Assembly: GCF_000744455.1 (NCBI RefSeq)
Contig: NZ_JQLY01000001.1
Location: 434,001-498,000, forward strand
Direction: 5' to 3'
Length of the DNA stretch: 64,000 nucleotides
Source: Methanobacterium sp. SMA-27
Lineage (GTDB): Archaea; Methanobacteriota; Methanobacteria; Methanobacteriales; Methanobacteriaceae
Every line of letters starts with the position of its first letter. Positions within the stretch are counted from its first letter, which is position 1. A model generated the notes under the pieces. It was not told the DNA's origin. It did not search any database and worked only from the letters and a program-made list of their open reading frames with translations. Of this stretch, positions 17,833 through 27,241 are shown piece after piece. The position numbers and the translations under genes were made by a program.

Positions 17833-18408
17833 ATGAAAAAATCCTTAGGAGCAAAAACAATTGTATATCCAACCCCTGTTTTTATAGTGGGAACATATGA
17901 TATGAATGAAAAACCAGATGTAATGGCAGCTGCATGGGGAGGTATTTCATGTTCACAACCTCCATGTGTTTCAATTTCACTTCAAAAACAGAGATACACC
18001 CTTAAAAACATTGTTGAGAGAGAGGCATTTACAATAAGTATTCCATCCGAAGAATATGTAACTGAATCAGATTATTTTGGAATCGTTTCAGGTAAGGATG
18101 AAGATAAATTCTTAGAAAGTGGACTTACACATGTGAAATCTAAAATTGTGGATGCACCATATGTCAAAGAATTTCCGCTTATACTCGAGTGTAAGTTGGT
18201 TCACACAGTTGATTTGGGCATGCATACTCAGTTTACAGGTGAAATAATGGATGTTAAGGTTGACGAAAAAGCAACTAACACAAATGGGCTTCCAGATATC
18301 ACAAAAATTAAGCCATTCACATTTGATCCTGCGGGTATGGCTTACTATGGTATAGGAAATAATCTTGGTCCTGCATTCAATATTGGAAAAAAGATAAAAA
18401 AACAATAA
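17833..18408 (+). CDS. Flavin reductase / flavoredoxin family protein
   Basis: 191 aa with AAGGAGGAA at good spacing. The N-terminal fold binds FMN ([31 protein letters not shown]), followed by the conserved [14 protein letters not shown] segment. The C-terminal [14 protein letters not shown] is typical of flavoredoxin-like members. These small proteins carry electrons on FMN or reduce free flavin. The position just after a nitroreductase suggests the two flavoproteins work in one redox unit. Confidence 0.9.
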   Translation: MKKSLGAKTIVYPTPVFIVGTYDMNEKPDVMAAAWGGISCSQPPCVSISLQKQRYTLKNIVEREAFTISIPSEEYVTESDYFGIVSGKDEDKFLESGLTHVKSKIVDAPYVKEFPLILECKLVHTVDLGMHTQFTGEIMDVKVDEKATNTNGLPDITKIKPFTFDPAGMAYYGIGNNLGPAFNIGKKIKKQ

Positions 18409-18421
18409 AAAAACAAATACC

Positions 18422-18443
18422 AAATTTAACTGAAGTTAAATTT
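18422..18443. terminator. Hairpin between convergent genes
   Basis: AAATTTAAC (18422-18430) and GTTAAATTT (18435-18443) form a perfect nine-base-pair stem around a TGAA loop. It lies between the flavin reductase (+) and the hypothetical gene at 18461-19069 (-), with T-rich sequence after it. It probably ends transcription from the left and perhaps both sides. Confidence 0.65.
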
Positions 18444-18460
18444 CTGATTTACATTTTTTT

Positions 18461-19069
18461 TTAAAATGATTCTAACTTTTTATCTGCTAGAATAGATTCA
18501 TTATAAGCCAATATGCGAATACTTTCGGCTTGTTTAAAATCAGAGTTTTCATTTAAATTTAATAGCCTTAAAAATTTAATTTCCGCGTTTTCTATACATT
18601 TTTTAGCTTTTTCAATATTTTGTTTACTTGATCCACTGTAACCGGAATCAATATTTAACAGTTTATATTTTATTTTGCTTGTTATTATGATGCCTTCTAT
18701 GGCAGAGGGTAATAATTTAACAGCATGCCATTTTTTGTACTGTTTTACATTCAGAAATTCAGAGTTTGTATCAGATTTTTTTATATCTTTTTTTAATTTC
18801 TCGAGCCATCTTAAAGAAGCGGAAATCTTCAAATTGATCAATCTAACATGGTCATTATTATTCAATCCATATTCTGATCTTTTTTTAGCAAGTTTTATTC
18901 GAGCTATGGTTTTGTTGGCACTTGCAATGTAATAATTCTTGTTTTTTTCTAATATTTCGATTGAAGAAATATTATCCTTACCCTCTAAGTATTTCTCTAT
19001 TTGATTGAAATTAATTCCTTTCATAGTTCTATAAGACATTCCACCAGCAATGTTCTCATTTTCTTGCAT
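18461..19069 (-). CDS. Helical hypothetical protein
   Basis: About 202 aa, mostly charged helix (lysine, glutamate, isoleucine, leucine) with no membrane segment. No family is recognised. The ATG at 19069 has GGGG six bases upstream and is chosen over the ATG at 19081. The central WHAVKLLPSAIEGIIITSKI stretch is the most hydrophobic part. It stands alone between a terminator hairpin and a divergent ExoD gene. Confidence 0.65.
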   Translation of the reverse strand: MQENENIAGGMSYRTMKGINFNQIEKYLEGKDNISSIEILEKNKNYYIASANKTIARIKLAKKRSEYGLNNNDHVRLINLKISASLRWLEKLKKDIKKSDTNSEFLNVKQYKKWHAVKLLPSAIEGIIITSKIKYKLLNIDSGYSGSSKQNIEKAKKCIENAEIKFLRLLNLNENSDFKQAESIRILAYNESILADKKLESF

Positions 19070-19282
19070 ATGAAACCCCATTTATATTAATAACAAATCG
19101 ACAATTTCTATATTAGTATGTATGTTGCAACTTTTTATTAAAAATTTTCAAAGGATTATAAAAAAACTTAATTTCAATAGTTATATTTAAAGTTTCAATA
19201 ACATTTATTAAAACTATGAATCCTCAGAAATCTCGTATTTATTGAACAAGAAATTAATTTATTAATTAAATAGGTTTATCAT

Positions 19283-19915
19283 ATGACAGAATACCGGACC
19301 GATAGAGCTTCAGCCACTGTTTCTAGATTATCTTCTGAAATACCAAATGAAGGTATTACGTTTAAAGATTTTTTGGAATTAATAGGGGAACAAGGAGGAT
19401 TATTATCATGTATAATACTTGTTGCTCCATTTTTATTTCCAGTTTCATTTCCTGGAAGTAGTATACCCTTTGGATTGGCAATTTTATTGATCAATGTAGG
19501 GATAATTTCTAAAAGACATCCATTAATTCCTAGAAGAATTATGGATTACAAAATATCTCAAAATAATATGTTAAAGATATTAAATGGGATGAGTAGTATT
19601 TTATCAAGGTTAGATAAGATTACAAAGCAGCGTTTAACTTTGATGATAGATGGACCTTTGATGGGCCACTTAAATAGTTCAATAATGATACTATGTTCAT
19701 TTTTATTAATGCTTCCATTACCTGTGCCACTAACAGATTTTATACCCGCATATAGCATTCTTTTTTTGGCTCTTGGTTCAATTGAACGTGATGGATATCT
19801 TATTTTTGCGGGATATTCCATGGCAACCATTACTGTGATATACTTCTTTTTAATAGCATTTCTAGGGTTAAGTGGGATAAAGGCTATTTTAGCCTTTTTA
19901 GGGATCCCTCTGTGA
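19283..19915 (+). CDS. ExoD-family membrane protein
   Basis: 210 aa. The N-terminal LIGEQGGLLSCIILVAPFLFP and the PGSSIPFG loop are typical of the ExoD family, named after an exopolysaccharide-related protein of rhizobia. There are four to five membrane segments: two near 45-80, then a pair and a last one after 130. The LPLPVPLTDFIPAYSILFLALG segment is a family hallmark. The true biochemical role of ExoD proteins is unknown. Confidence 0.87.
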   Translation: MTEYRTDRASATVSRLSSEIPNEGITFKDFLELIGEQGGLLSCIILVAPFLFPVSFPGSSIPFGLAILLINVGIISKRHPLIPRRIMDYKISQNNMLKILNGMSSILSRLDKITKQRLTLMIDGPLMGHLNSSIMILCSFLLMLPLPVPLTDFIPAYSILFLALGSIERDGYLIFAGYSMATITVIYFFLIAFLGLSGIKAILAFLGIPL

Positions 19916-20053
19916 GATATTTTGTATGGAGTAATCATCATTTAATCTTTTTTTAGTCAATTCGATTGATAGATCAAAACTCAAATGGATAATTGGATAT
20001 AATACTTTATCAAAAATAATATTTAAGTAATGGATTTCTTGGAGGTTAAAGTG

Positions 20054-20332
20054 ATGTCAGAGGAAAATGTCGTATACATTGGAAACAAACCAGTAATGAA
20101 CTATGTATTAGCTGTAGTAACTCAGATGAATAGTGGAGTTCCCGAAGTTATGTTGAAGGCAAGAGGAAGAGCAATAAGCAGGGCAGTGGATGTAGCAGAA
20201 ATCGTAAGGAATAGATTTATGACAGATTTAGAAGTAGGTTCCATAGATATCTGCACAGAAGAAATGACTAGTAGAGAAGGATCAAATAGTAATGTTTCAG
20301 CCATAGAAATACAGCTTTGCAAGACAAATTAG
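20054..20332 (+). CDS. albA: DNA/RNA-binding chromatin protein Alba
   Basis: 92 aa, the standard length. It begins [18 protein letters not shown], where the lysine after GN is the conserved DNA-contacting residue that is acetylated in some archaea. [21 protein letters not shown] is the conserved helix. The ATG at 20054 has GGAGGT upstream; the longer frame from 20030 lacks a ribosome binding site. Alba coats chromosomal DNA and binds RNA. A T-rich tract after the stop probably ends the transcript. Confidence 0.95.
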   Translation: MSEENVVYIGNKPVMNYVLAVVTQMNSGVPEVMLKARGRAISRAVDVAEIVRNRFMTDLEVGSIDICTEEMTSREGSNSNVSAIEIQLCKTN

Positions 20333-20566
20333 ATAGAATCCATTTAATCCACTTTTTATTTTTTTTATTTTTTTCAATAATCCATAACTTACTTAATTAC
20401 TATTATTTTAGAGTTCTTTCCTCTTTATCAGTTCAATGGAACAAAAACTGTTTAATACATTGAATCCTTTATTTTGATTTCACAGTTTTTAATGATGAAT
20501 TTTTAATTTTCAAAAAATTAATAAAATAATGAGTATATAATTATCTGTATAAAAAAAAGTGAAAGT

Positions 20567-20860
20567 ATGGATAAATTTGAACAAAAGATTCAAGAAATAA
20601 TGAAAATGTCAGATAGGGACAGGAATAATGCTATAGAGCATTATAAAGGTTCATGTATCTGTCATACTTGTGCAACATATGATCAATGTGCTGCATATGC
20701 CAATGAAAAACTTTTTTGTGTAACTGGAAAAAGTGTGGAATGTATTACTAAACCTAAAGGATGTGAGTGTCCTACATGTTCATTAGCACTATCGCTTGAT
20801 GTCGGTTTATTAAATAACACGTTCTGTCTTAGGGGTAGTGAAATGGATCAAAGATTATAA
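20567..20860 (+). CDS. DUF2769 Cys-rich protein
   Basis: 97 aa. The N-terminal 28 residues are a helix, then the cysteine pattern CICHTCATYDQC, LFCVTGKSVEC, CECPTC and FCLRG, as in the DUF2769 proteins at 12495-12809 and in the left-end flavoprotein. Metal or cluster binding is likely. Function is unknown. There is only a weak ribosome binding site (AAGTGAAAG). Confidence 0.83.
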   Translation: MDKFEQKIQEIMKMSDRDRNNAIEHYKGSCICHTCATYDQCAAYANEKLFCVTGKSVECITKPKGCECPTCSLALSLDVGLLNNTFCLRGSEMDQRL

Positions 20861-20917
20861 AAATTTTTTATTCTTAATATTTAAAGAATTCAATGTTTCA
20901 TTCTCTATCTGTTCTTT

Positions 20918-21442
20918 TTATTCGAATTTATCATCTTTATTCTTTAACATAAACAAAAAACGACTTGTAATGGATATAACTGTATATATAACAATTAATA
21001 TTGTTAATAAGAAGTATAAAATGGGATTTATTACTATTAAGCTGATGAATATAACTATGAAAAGGAAAGAACCATAATATTTGCCTATGGGGTCATAAAC
21101 AGGAATTCGGAATTTGGATGTGATTATAAACTGTAGAAACATGAAAACTATGATTATAATTAGCCAGAAGGGATACAAACCAGTGATTACAAGCCCGGAA
21201 AAAGCAGATAGAATCAAAATAAAATCGGCTACAACATCAAAATATGCTCCCTTAGAAGTTGATATGTCCAATTTTCTGGAAACATAACCATCGATGGCAT
21301 CAGTTGCAACTGCCAAAACAAATATGCATATGGAATACAATATAAAATTATTTATTACGGTGAAAAATAGTATAGGAGCCAAAATAATCCTGATAGAAGT
21401 GATCCCCGAAGGAATTAAAATATGGATGGATTTTTTTGGCAT
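20918..21442 (-). CDS. CDP-alcohol phosphatidyltransferase family protein
   Basis: About 174 aa with six membrane segments. The catalytic motif is present as DAIDGYVSRKLDISTSKGAYFDVVAD, that is D-x2-DG-x2-(A/S)R-x8-G-x3-D-x3-D with serine replacing the usual alanine. It joins a CDP-activated lipid to an alcohol in phospholipid synthesis; in archaea the alcohol can be serine, glycerol phosphate or inositol phosphate, and it cannot be chosen here. The ATG at 21442 has AAAGGAG upstream. Confidence 0.9.
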   Translation of the reverse strand: MPKKSIHILIPSGITSIRIILAPILFFTVINNFILYSICIFVLAVATDAIDGYVSRKLDISTSKGAYFDVVADFILILSAFSGLVITGLYPFWLIIIIVFMFLQFIITSKFRIPVYDPIGKYYGSFLFIVIFISLIVINPILYFLLTILIVIYTVISITSRFLFMLKNKDDKFE

Positions 21443-21571
21443 GTTCACTCCTTTGTTAATATAAACTATTTTTGTTCACCAAATATTAGTATATATGAAT
21501 TAATCATAAATTGGAATATTATTTCATTATTTTTATAGATATCCTTTAAATAAATCATTGGAGGTAAACTA

Positions 21572-21976
21572 ATGTCAATTACAATACCACAAATTGAGAA
21601 TCTATTCAATTACCTGCATATGGGTGATAATAACAAATTTTTTGAAAATGTTGCAGATGATGTTACATGGACTGTCATGGGTACACATCCGCTGGCAGGT
21701 GTCTATAAAAGTAAGGAAGATTTCATATTGAATACTTTTGTACGATTGAATAAACTTTTAATGGAAGGAGTGGTTTTAAAGGTAAATAACATTATAATTA
21801 AGGATGACACAGCTGTGGTTGAAATGGAATCGCTTTCAACTGCTTTAAATAACAAGCCATTTAATAATACTTATTGTTGGATTTGCAAGTTTGAAAACGA
21901 TATTATTGTAGAAGTACGTGCTTATGTTGATTCTGCCTTGGTTCAAAATCTTATTAGCGAAAATGAAACAAAATAA
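21572..21976 (+). CDS. SnoaL-like / NTF2-fold protein
   Basis: 134 aa. The order of elements (IENLFNYLHMGDNNKFFENVADDVTWTVMG near the N-terminus, then YKSKEDF, then the long strands ending VEVRAYVDSALV) fits the NTF2-like ketosteroid-isomerase-related fold known as SnoaL-like. Members have many roles, or none known, and no ligand can be given. A GGAGGTAAAC ribosome binding site precedes the ATG. Confidence 0.85.
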   Translation: MSITIPQIENLFNYLHMGDNNKFFENVADDVTWTVMGTHPLAGVYKSKEDFILNTFVRLNKLLMEGVVLKVNNIIIKDDTAVVEMESLSTALNNKPFNNTYCWICKFENDIIVEVRAYVDSALVQNLISENETK

Positions 21977-22023
21977 ATATTTATTCTTTGTGAAAAAATC
22001 AGTTCAATTAACAATTATTTATT

Positions 22024-22344
22024 TTAATCTTTAGTTTTATTAGATTCAGTAACCTTATTGGAATTTTCTTTAATTTTATTCATTTCAGCTCTACAGTAAT
22101 TTAATTCTATTTGATATTTTTTGACCTCTCTTTTCAAGAGTAAATTTTTTGTCCAAAAATATATTGAAAGCGCTATAAAAATAATTACTAAGATAGATAA
22201 GAATCCTATGATTATTGTAGCTGCCATTGCCTGCCAGAACAAAGCAAAACCATAAATAAGATAAAATACTGCTACAATCAATCCTATTATTACGGCGAGC
22301 ACAACAATTATCTTCAAATTCCTTATTAATTCATTACTTTCCAT
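22024..22344 (-). CDS. Two-TM hypothetical protein
   Basis: 106 aa. Two membrane helices lie at ~12-30 and ~38-65, followed by a soluble coiled-coil-like tail. It starts 14 bases after the Nudix gene stops, with GGTGAT before the ATG, so the two form an operon. No family is recognised. Confidence 0.75.
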   Translation of the reverse strand: MESNELIRNLKIIVVLAVIIGLIVAVFYLIYGFALFWQAMAATIIIGFLSILVIIFIALSIYFWTKNLLLKREVKKYQIELNYCRAEMNKIKENSNKVTESNKTKD

Positions 22345-22358
22345 ATAATCACCGACGA

Positions 22359-22865
22359 TTATTTTTTGCCAGACATCTTGTCTACAGTACTTTTAATTGA
22401 TTTTATCCAAGGAGTTATGGTATTTTCAGAATTTTCCTTGTCTTCAATATTATTGGGGTTTCCAATTATATTCCTTTGATTAACATAATCTTCAAGCCAA
22501 TCAGCAAGTTCATAATCAGAAAGTGTCTCCATCAAAACCCAAGCATAACCTTCGTGTTCACGGCTTAAGGTAAGTTTTCCTTCAATTATCTTTCCAGACA
22601 TAATTATATGCACTGCACGTATAATATGCAAATTCTGTTCAGAAGCACCTACCACATGTTCCAATTCAATTTTTAAGTTAGTTTCCTCATAAACTTCTCT
22701 TATCAATGCGTGGTCGAATGATTCTTCCTGATTAACCTTCCCACCTGGAAGTTCCCACTTTCCGGGATTGGTTTTAGAATCTGATGATCTTTTTAGTATT
22801 AGAATTTTGCCATTTTGATCTGTGAGAAGCACTCTCACAGCAAGCCCATAAACGTGGTTTATCAT
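22359..22865 (-). CDS. Nudix hydrolase
   Basis: 168 aa. The full Nudix box is present from residue ~40 ([22 protein letters not shown]), with the REVYEE core that binds Mg2+. The preceding PGKWELP segment is typical of nucleotide-type Nudix enzymes. They hydrolyse nucleoside diphosphates linked to another group, often oxidised or non-canonical nucleotides. The substrate is unknown. The last ~35 residues are an extra hydrophilic tail. Confidence 0.92.
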   Translation of the reverse strand: MINHVYGLAVRVLLTDQNGKILILKRSSDSKTNPGKWELPGGKVNQEESFDHALIREVYEETNLKIELEHVVGASEQNLHIIRAVHIIMSGKIIEGKLTLSREHEGYAWVLMETLSDYELADWLEDYVNQRNIIGNPNNIEDKENSENTITPWIKSIKSTVDKMSGKK

Positions 22866-23351
22866 GATATCTTTACCTGAATTTATTATTAATTATTTAC
22901 CTTGTTTTATTTATAAGGATCATTTTAGATGAAATTATATACAATAACAACCTTTATGGTTGAATAAATTTACTTGAAACCATAATTTTGTATTTAAACA
23001 TAGATAATGTCCATATTAAATGTTATTTACTACTATTTCATGGTATTCATGAAAATTTAGGATATTAAAAATCTTTGAAACTATGAGCGAGAGAGAATTA
23101 CTTTCAGAATATATGTTTTACTTGATTCATGACATTGATCTAACTAGTATAATTCAAAATTCTTTAATGCGGTCATGAATAAGTCTAAAATGATGTAGTA
23201 TGTTTTTGTATTCTTCTAATTGCAGTAGACTTTTAATTTATGCATTGTATTTATATGGAATAATGAACAATCTATCATGTCAAAATCATTAAACAATAAA
23301 AAAAAGCATTAATACAAATATAATTTGATAATTATTAGTTTAGGTGAAAAT
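22866..23351. other. Intergenic region between divergent genes
   Basis: About 485 AT-rich bases. One short frame (ATG 23083 to TGA 23178, 31 codons) is open but has no good ribosome binding site and is not counted as a gene. No repeat or hairpin of note was found. Promoters for the Nudix operon and the exported protein must lie here. Confidence 0.4.
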
Positions 23352-24044
23352 ATGAGATGGATATTGGTCATAATTGCTATTATAGCATTATTAGTAGGTT
23401 ACTCCTACATTACTACAGCAAACGGCCCTATAGCGCCATTAGGAAGGGATGGGTTTGTAAAATTTTTAAATCCTGATATGTATCCGGGACATCCTCATTC
23501 AAAACTTCTAGCCAAATATGCAGATGAAAGGGGATCTAAAACTGCTTTGGTTGTTCATTTTGGTGGAAGTTCTAACTATCGTAGCTATCAGGAAGGAGAT
23601 GTCTATATAATAGAGATGGCCTTTATCGATACTCAAGGAACAGGTGCTGCTGGTCAGACAGACTACCTAGATTCTCTTAAAGTTGCAATATTTGGTATAC
23701 CTGACGGTAGATACAAGTTTAAATCCGATGGAATGATATTTAATACCTATGATGACGCAATGAACCATATAAACACACTTGCAAAAGCTCATGGACAAAC
23801 AGGGCCAATACCCATGGTATGGCATGGAACTGCAAGAAGTGGAAATCCAATACTGGTGCAAGGATGTGGATTCCCGCTTTACTTCGACATATTGGAGAAG
23901 ACCTATGGAATTATACCTGCCTATTTTTATACGATAACTGGTATGTTTTTCCCATATTTCAACAATCCAACTGCATTTTATGAAATACAACATGCTACAG
24001 AACTACAAAACCTCTATACACAAGGAGATTTGAACTACGATTGA
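23352..24044 (+). CDS. Exported or membrane-anchored protein of unknown function
   Basis: About 230 aa. An N-terminal hydrophobic helix (residues 3-22, [18 protein letters not shown]) looks like a signal anchor. The rest is hydrophilic and aromatic-rich, with [14 protein letters not shown] in the middle and [11 protein letters not shown] near residue 180. No family is recognised. The ATG at 23352 has GGTGA upstream and is chosen over a start at 23325. A strong hairpin terminator follows. Confidence 0.75.
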   Translation: MRWILVIIAIIALLVGYSYITTANGPIAPLGRDGFVKFLNPDMYPGHPHSKLLAKYADERGSKTALVVHFGGSSNYRSYQEGDVYIIEMAFIDTQGTGAAGQTDYLDSLKVAIFGIPDGRYKFKSDGMIFNTYDDAMNHINTLAKAHGQTGPIPMVWHGTARSGNPILVQGCGFPLYFDILEKTYGIIPAYFYTITGMFFPYFNNPTAFYEIQHATELQNLYTQGDLNYD

Positions 24045-24056
24045 ATAAACAATGAG

Positions 24057-24095
24057 AAATTAATTAAAAAAAACAATTTAATTAATTTTTTTTAT
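24057..24095 (+). terminator. Strong hairpin terminator
   Basis: AAATTAATTAAA (24057-24068) and TTTAATTAATTT (24077-24088) form a perfect twelve-base-pair stem with an eight-base loop, followed by a T run. It ends the transcript of the exported protein gene. Confidence 0.75.
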
Positions 24096-24559
24096 TCATT
24101 TTTAAATTAACTGAATATAATATACTAGGATTAAATCATGTAAAATATTATTTTAAAATTATAACCTTCATTTTTTTTGATTTTATATAATATTTTTAAT
24201 GATTATAAAAGATTTAATGATTATTTATCTCTTAAATCTATCATACCCATTAAATATTTATTCTTGATTTTCATTTAGTTGGAGTAAATGAATTCGTAAT
24301 TTTCTTTTTACAGTTCAATTTAATCATAAACACTGTGTACCATTTAATAACTCCATTAACACGGTTTTATTTCAAATATATATTTTATAGAAATATCTTG
24401 TACAATGTGTTAAAAATGGATTTTGATAAATTTAAATAGTAAATATTGTTTTATAGGGAATAATTTGCTTTAAACCAAATTAATTATTAAAATTAGGGAA
24501 TTTAGGGTATCATTTGGGTGTAATTTGGGAAAAGGGTTATATTCAATTCAAATCAACTT

Positions 24560-24620
24560 TTTATATATAAAAGCGAATTTAAATAAGATTTCTTAACCAA
24601 AAAAAACCTTAAAGGAGAAT
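24560..24620 (+). promoter_or_regulatory. Promoter and ribosome binding site of a 25-aa ORF
   Basis: A TATA box TTTATATATAA is at 24560-24570. Transcription start is expected near 24590. AAAGGAG lies at 24611-24617, seven bases before the ATG at 24624. The spacing of all three parts is what an expressed small gene would have. The preceding 24096-24559 is AT-rich with nothing recognised. Confidence 0.5.
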
Positions 24621-24623
24621 TTC

Positions 24624-24701
24624 ATGTTGCATAAAACATTTATAAAACAAAAATTACCAATAACTGCCTTCTTTAAATATTTAGTTTCTAGCAATGTATG
24701 A
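24624..24701 (+). CDS. 25-aa cationic peptide
   Basis: Begins MLHKTFIKQKLPITAFFKYL. It has four lysines, one histidine and no acidic residue, with alternating hydrophobic stretches. It has a good ribosome binding site and a TATA box upstream. It may be a small secreted or membrane-active peptide, a leader peptide, or chance. No family is known. Confidence 0.4.
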   Translation: MLHKTFIKQKLPITAFFKYLVSSNV

Positions 24702-24844
24702 TATCAAATTTTAACAGGTTAAAAACAAATTAAAATTTAAATATTAGCAGAATATCTTGTAATTTAAATAAAAAGATCAATTATTTGCAATTTATCAATT
24801 TAATCTATTTTAAATATGGCATTCAAATTAGGAAGGTAATTATT

Positions 24845-25132
24845 TTGGATTTAAAACTTATGGCTATGAAGATTTTTAAAATGCGTTCTCAGTATCATTT
24901 CTGGTTTAAAAGAGTTTTTTTTCATGATAAAAAAGCGATATTTATACACGAAGAAAAGCAACTAAATCAACGTTTTAATCAATATTACAAATTTCTTAAA
25001 GCTTTGAGATGTTATGAGATAATTACAGTGAAGGAAGCCCGTAAATCTGGGAAGGATATTAAAGAACAACAATTGGAGGAAAAAAAAGAGTTGGTAAAAA
25101 ATATTTGGCCTGAAAAATCCAAAAAAATATAA
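24845..25132 (+). CDS. Small basic hypothetical protein
   Basis: About 95 aa from a TTG start with GGAAGGT upstream; the frame is open back to an ATG at 24785, which lacks a ribosome binding site. It is very basic and aromatic at the N-terminus (QYHFWFKRVFFHDKKA), then charged and helical. No family is recognised. It follows the 25-aa peptide ORF on the same strand. Confidence 0.45.
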   Translation: MDLKLMAMKIFKMRSQYHFWFKRVFFHDKKAIFIHEEKQLNQRFNQYYKFLKALRCYEIITVKEARKSGKDIKEQQLEEKKELVKNIWPEKSKKI

Positions 25133-25329
25133 AAAAATCAGAATAGATCAATTTAATTTATAACAATACGAAAAATAAAAAGTGAAAAACGACAAATAAT
25201 ATATTAAACTACTCAAAAATAATGATCAGATCATTGATCTATTTATGAACACTTGAAATCGTTTTCACGGGCATTTTATCAAATATAGGTTCTGGTGGGG
25301 GGTCTATAATTTTAGATAGATATAAAATT

Positions 25330-26079
25330 GTGATTATATTAGTGTATTCTATAACATTAATTGCAATGTTAAATTCAAATATAGCTAATATTTTGTATTC
25401 TAATAACAATTCAAATACTAGCTTAGTTACAACCAATGTTCTAATCTATGATGGTGACGGAGTCATGGAAAGTAGTGTAGAAGATATTGAAGAGTGTCTT
25501 AATACAAGTAATTATGAGAATCTAACTCCTAACAACAAATTTGAATATTCAACTACTAGTGAGATCAATTCTAATACATTGTCAGGCTATGATGTGTTAA
25601 TAATGCCGGGTGGTAATTCTCTTACCTATCTTGAAAATGATGATATTGATGGCAATTCAATAAAATTGTTTGTCCAAGGAGGTAAGGGCTACTTGGGAAT
25701 CTGTGCAGGGGCATATGCTGCATCCAATTATGTGGATGGATATTATCAGGGATGGGGTATTACACCCGATGTAAACACAAAAAATGAAAATTATGAGGGT
25801 TCATTACAGATATCAACAACATCAGCTGGATCTAAGCTTATGAACGGATCTATAACAAACATCCATATGCAGAATGGTCCTGCAATGTATACGAACAATA
25901 CTCAAGTCATAATGGCTACTTTTGCAGATAATAATACGGGTTACCAAAATTATGCAGCTATTGTAGCCGATACATTTGGATCTGGAAGGGTTATACTAAG
26001 TGGCCCACATCCTGAAACAGATTCTCAAAACCCTAAACTTCTAACAAATATGTTACAATGGATTTCTAAAAGAATATAA
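25330..26079 (+). CDS. BPL_N-like class I glutamine amidotransferase-fold protein, secreted
   Basis: 249 aa. The first ~30 residues are a signal-like hydrophobic segment, then a Ser/Asn/Thr-rich linker. The main domain is the glutamine amidotransferase-like fold related to the N-terminal domain of eukaryotic biotin protein ligase: VLIYDGDGV, DVLIMPGG, then the nucleophile elbow GICAGAYAAS with its cysteine. The later HMQNGPAMY and SGPHPETDSQNP are also typical. No true amidotransferase activity is known for this group. The start (GTG 25330) is uncertain as no ribosome binding site is close; the frame stays open to 25249. Confidence 0.85.
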   Translation: MIILVYSITLIAMLNSNIANILYSNNNSNTSLVTTNVLIYDGDGVMESSVEDIEECLNTSNYENLTPNNKFEYSTTSEINSNTLSGYDVLIMPGGNSLTYLENDDIDGNSIKLFVQGGKGYLGICAGAYAASNYVDGYYQGWGITPDVNTKNENYEGSLQISTTSAGSKLMNGSITNIHMQNGPAMYTNNTQVIMATFADNNTGYQNYAAIVADTFGSGRVILSGPHPETDSQNPKLLTNMLQWISKRI

Positions 26080-26219
26080 ATTAAGAGTTATATCCTTAGA
26101 TTAAAGGACGGATTATAGGAGAGTAACAGCATTTATTGTTGTTGTTTCTGATGATCCATTATCAAACATTCATTTTATCTTAATTTTAAATACTTTTTAA
26201 AAAAAAATTAAATATCAAA

Positions 26220-26942
26220 ATGAACAAAGATTATAGTGTGATTAAAATGGATGAATTAAATAATGTCGTTGAAATTCCGGAATTCAGAGATGTTACGGGA
26301 ATATTCAAGGATAGAAAACACGCTGGAAATGTTCTCGCGGATATGATGATCGATTACAAGGACACAGAATCGATTATATTTGGAATTCCGGCTGGCGGGG
26401 TGCCTGTTGCCGCGCCAATAGCATCAAAATTGAATCTTAATTTAGATGTAGCTGTAGTAAGTAAAATTACACTACCATGGAATACAGAGGCAGGTTATGG
26501 GGCAGTTGCATTTGATGGTACAGTGGAATTAAATCATGATATACTATCACAGATAGGACTCAATAAAGATCAAATCAATGCAGGAATTGTAAAAACATCT
26601 CATAAGATTGAGAGACGTATTAAAACATTCAGAGGTCTAAAACACTTTCCTGAGACTGAAAATCATACAGTAATACTAGTTGATGATGGAATTGCTTCAG
26701 GTTTCACAATGCTCGTGGCTGTAGAGGCTCTCAAAAAAACAGGTGCAAATAAAATAATAATTGCTGTACCTACCGCACATTTAAAATCATTAAAAAAGGT
26801 TTCAGAAATGGTTGATTTAGTTTACTGTCCCAATATTCGTGGAGGGTGGGGTTTTGCTGTAGCAGAAGCTTACCAAAACTGGTATGATGTAAGTGAAGAT
26901 GAGGTAATAGAAATTTTAAAGAGCCAAATCAATCATTTATAA
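26220..26942 (+). CDS. Phosphoribosyltransferase-family protein
   Basis: 240 aa. The PRPP-binding motif is VILVDDGIASGFTM near residue 145, with an upstream GIPAGGVPVAAPIA loop. It ends with the hood region GGWGFAVAEAYQNW. This fits the family of phosphoribosyltransferase-domain proteins of unknown substrate. The ATG at 26220 lacks a ribosome binding site; a later ATG at 26247 follows GTGTGAT and could be the true start. Confidence 0.9.
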   Translation: MNKDYSVIKMDELNNVVEIPEFRDVTGIFKDRKHAGNVLADMMIDYKDTESIIFGIPAGGVPVAAPIASKLNLNLDVAVVSKITLPWNTEAGYGAVAFDGTVELNHDILSQIGLNKDQINAGIVKTSHKIERRIKTFRGLKHFPETENHTVILVDDGIASGFTMLVAVEALKKTGANKIIIAVPTAHLKSLKKVSEMVDLVYCPNIRGGWGFAVAEAYQNWYDVSEDEVIEILKSQINHL

Positions 26943-27115
26943 AAATAGTTCGGATCAAATAAAGGTTGGTAATAACCGAACATTTATACGGGATAAAATA
27001 CATATGATAAATTTGATGTTTAGGAGTATATTTGATCGTATTACTTCAATTAACATCAAAATTGTTAAATACCAAATAAATTTAGTTTAAATTAAATATA
27101 CGAGAGTGAAAAAAA

Positions 27116-27211
27116 ATGCTTGCAAAATTCGATTTACAACATTTCTGTTGCGGTCCTAAAGGGTGCGAACTAGAAATTGTTTACGGTGAAATGATAGATG
27201 CTGAAGAATAA
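27116..27211 (+). CDS. 31-aa Cys-rich peptide, candidate modified or secreted peptide
   Basis: The peptide starts MLAKFDLQHFCCGPKGCELE and ends in an acidic tail. Three cysteines sit at residues 11, 12 and 17 around GPKG. GAGAGTGA is upstream of the ATG and a hairpin terminator overlaps the stop codon, so it is a free-standing small gene. A decayed paralogue with the same KFDLQHF and GCELEI blocks is at 47449-47545. Conserved short Cys-containing peptides of methanogens include precursors of radical-SAM-modified peptides; membership of such a family is possible but not shown. No modification enzyme is adjacent. Confidence 0.65.
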   Translation: MLAKFDLQHFCCGPKGCELEIVYGEMIDAEE

Positions 27212-27241
27212 GTTTACTTATTCTCCTTTTTATTTTTTTTT
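27205..27241 (+). terminator. Terminator of the 31-aa peptide gene
   Basis: AGAATAAGT (27205-27213) and ACTTATTCT (27216-27224) form a nine-base-pair stem with a two-base loop that in practice opens wider. A long T-rich run follows. The stem includes the stop codon. Confidence 0.7.

Noticed and set aside
23083..23178. 31-codon plus-strand frame in the gap before the exported protein
   Set aside because: The frame is open but has no clear ribosome binding site, TATA spacing or recognisable pattern. It may be chance.
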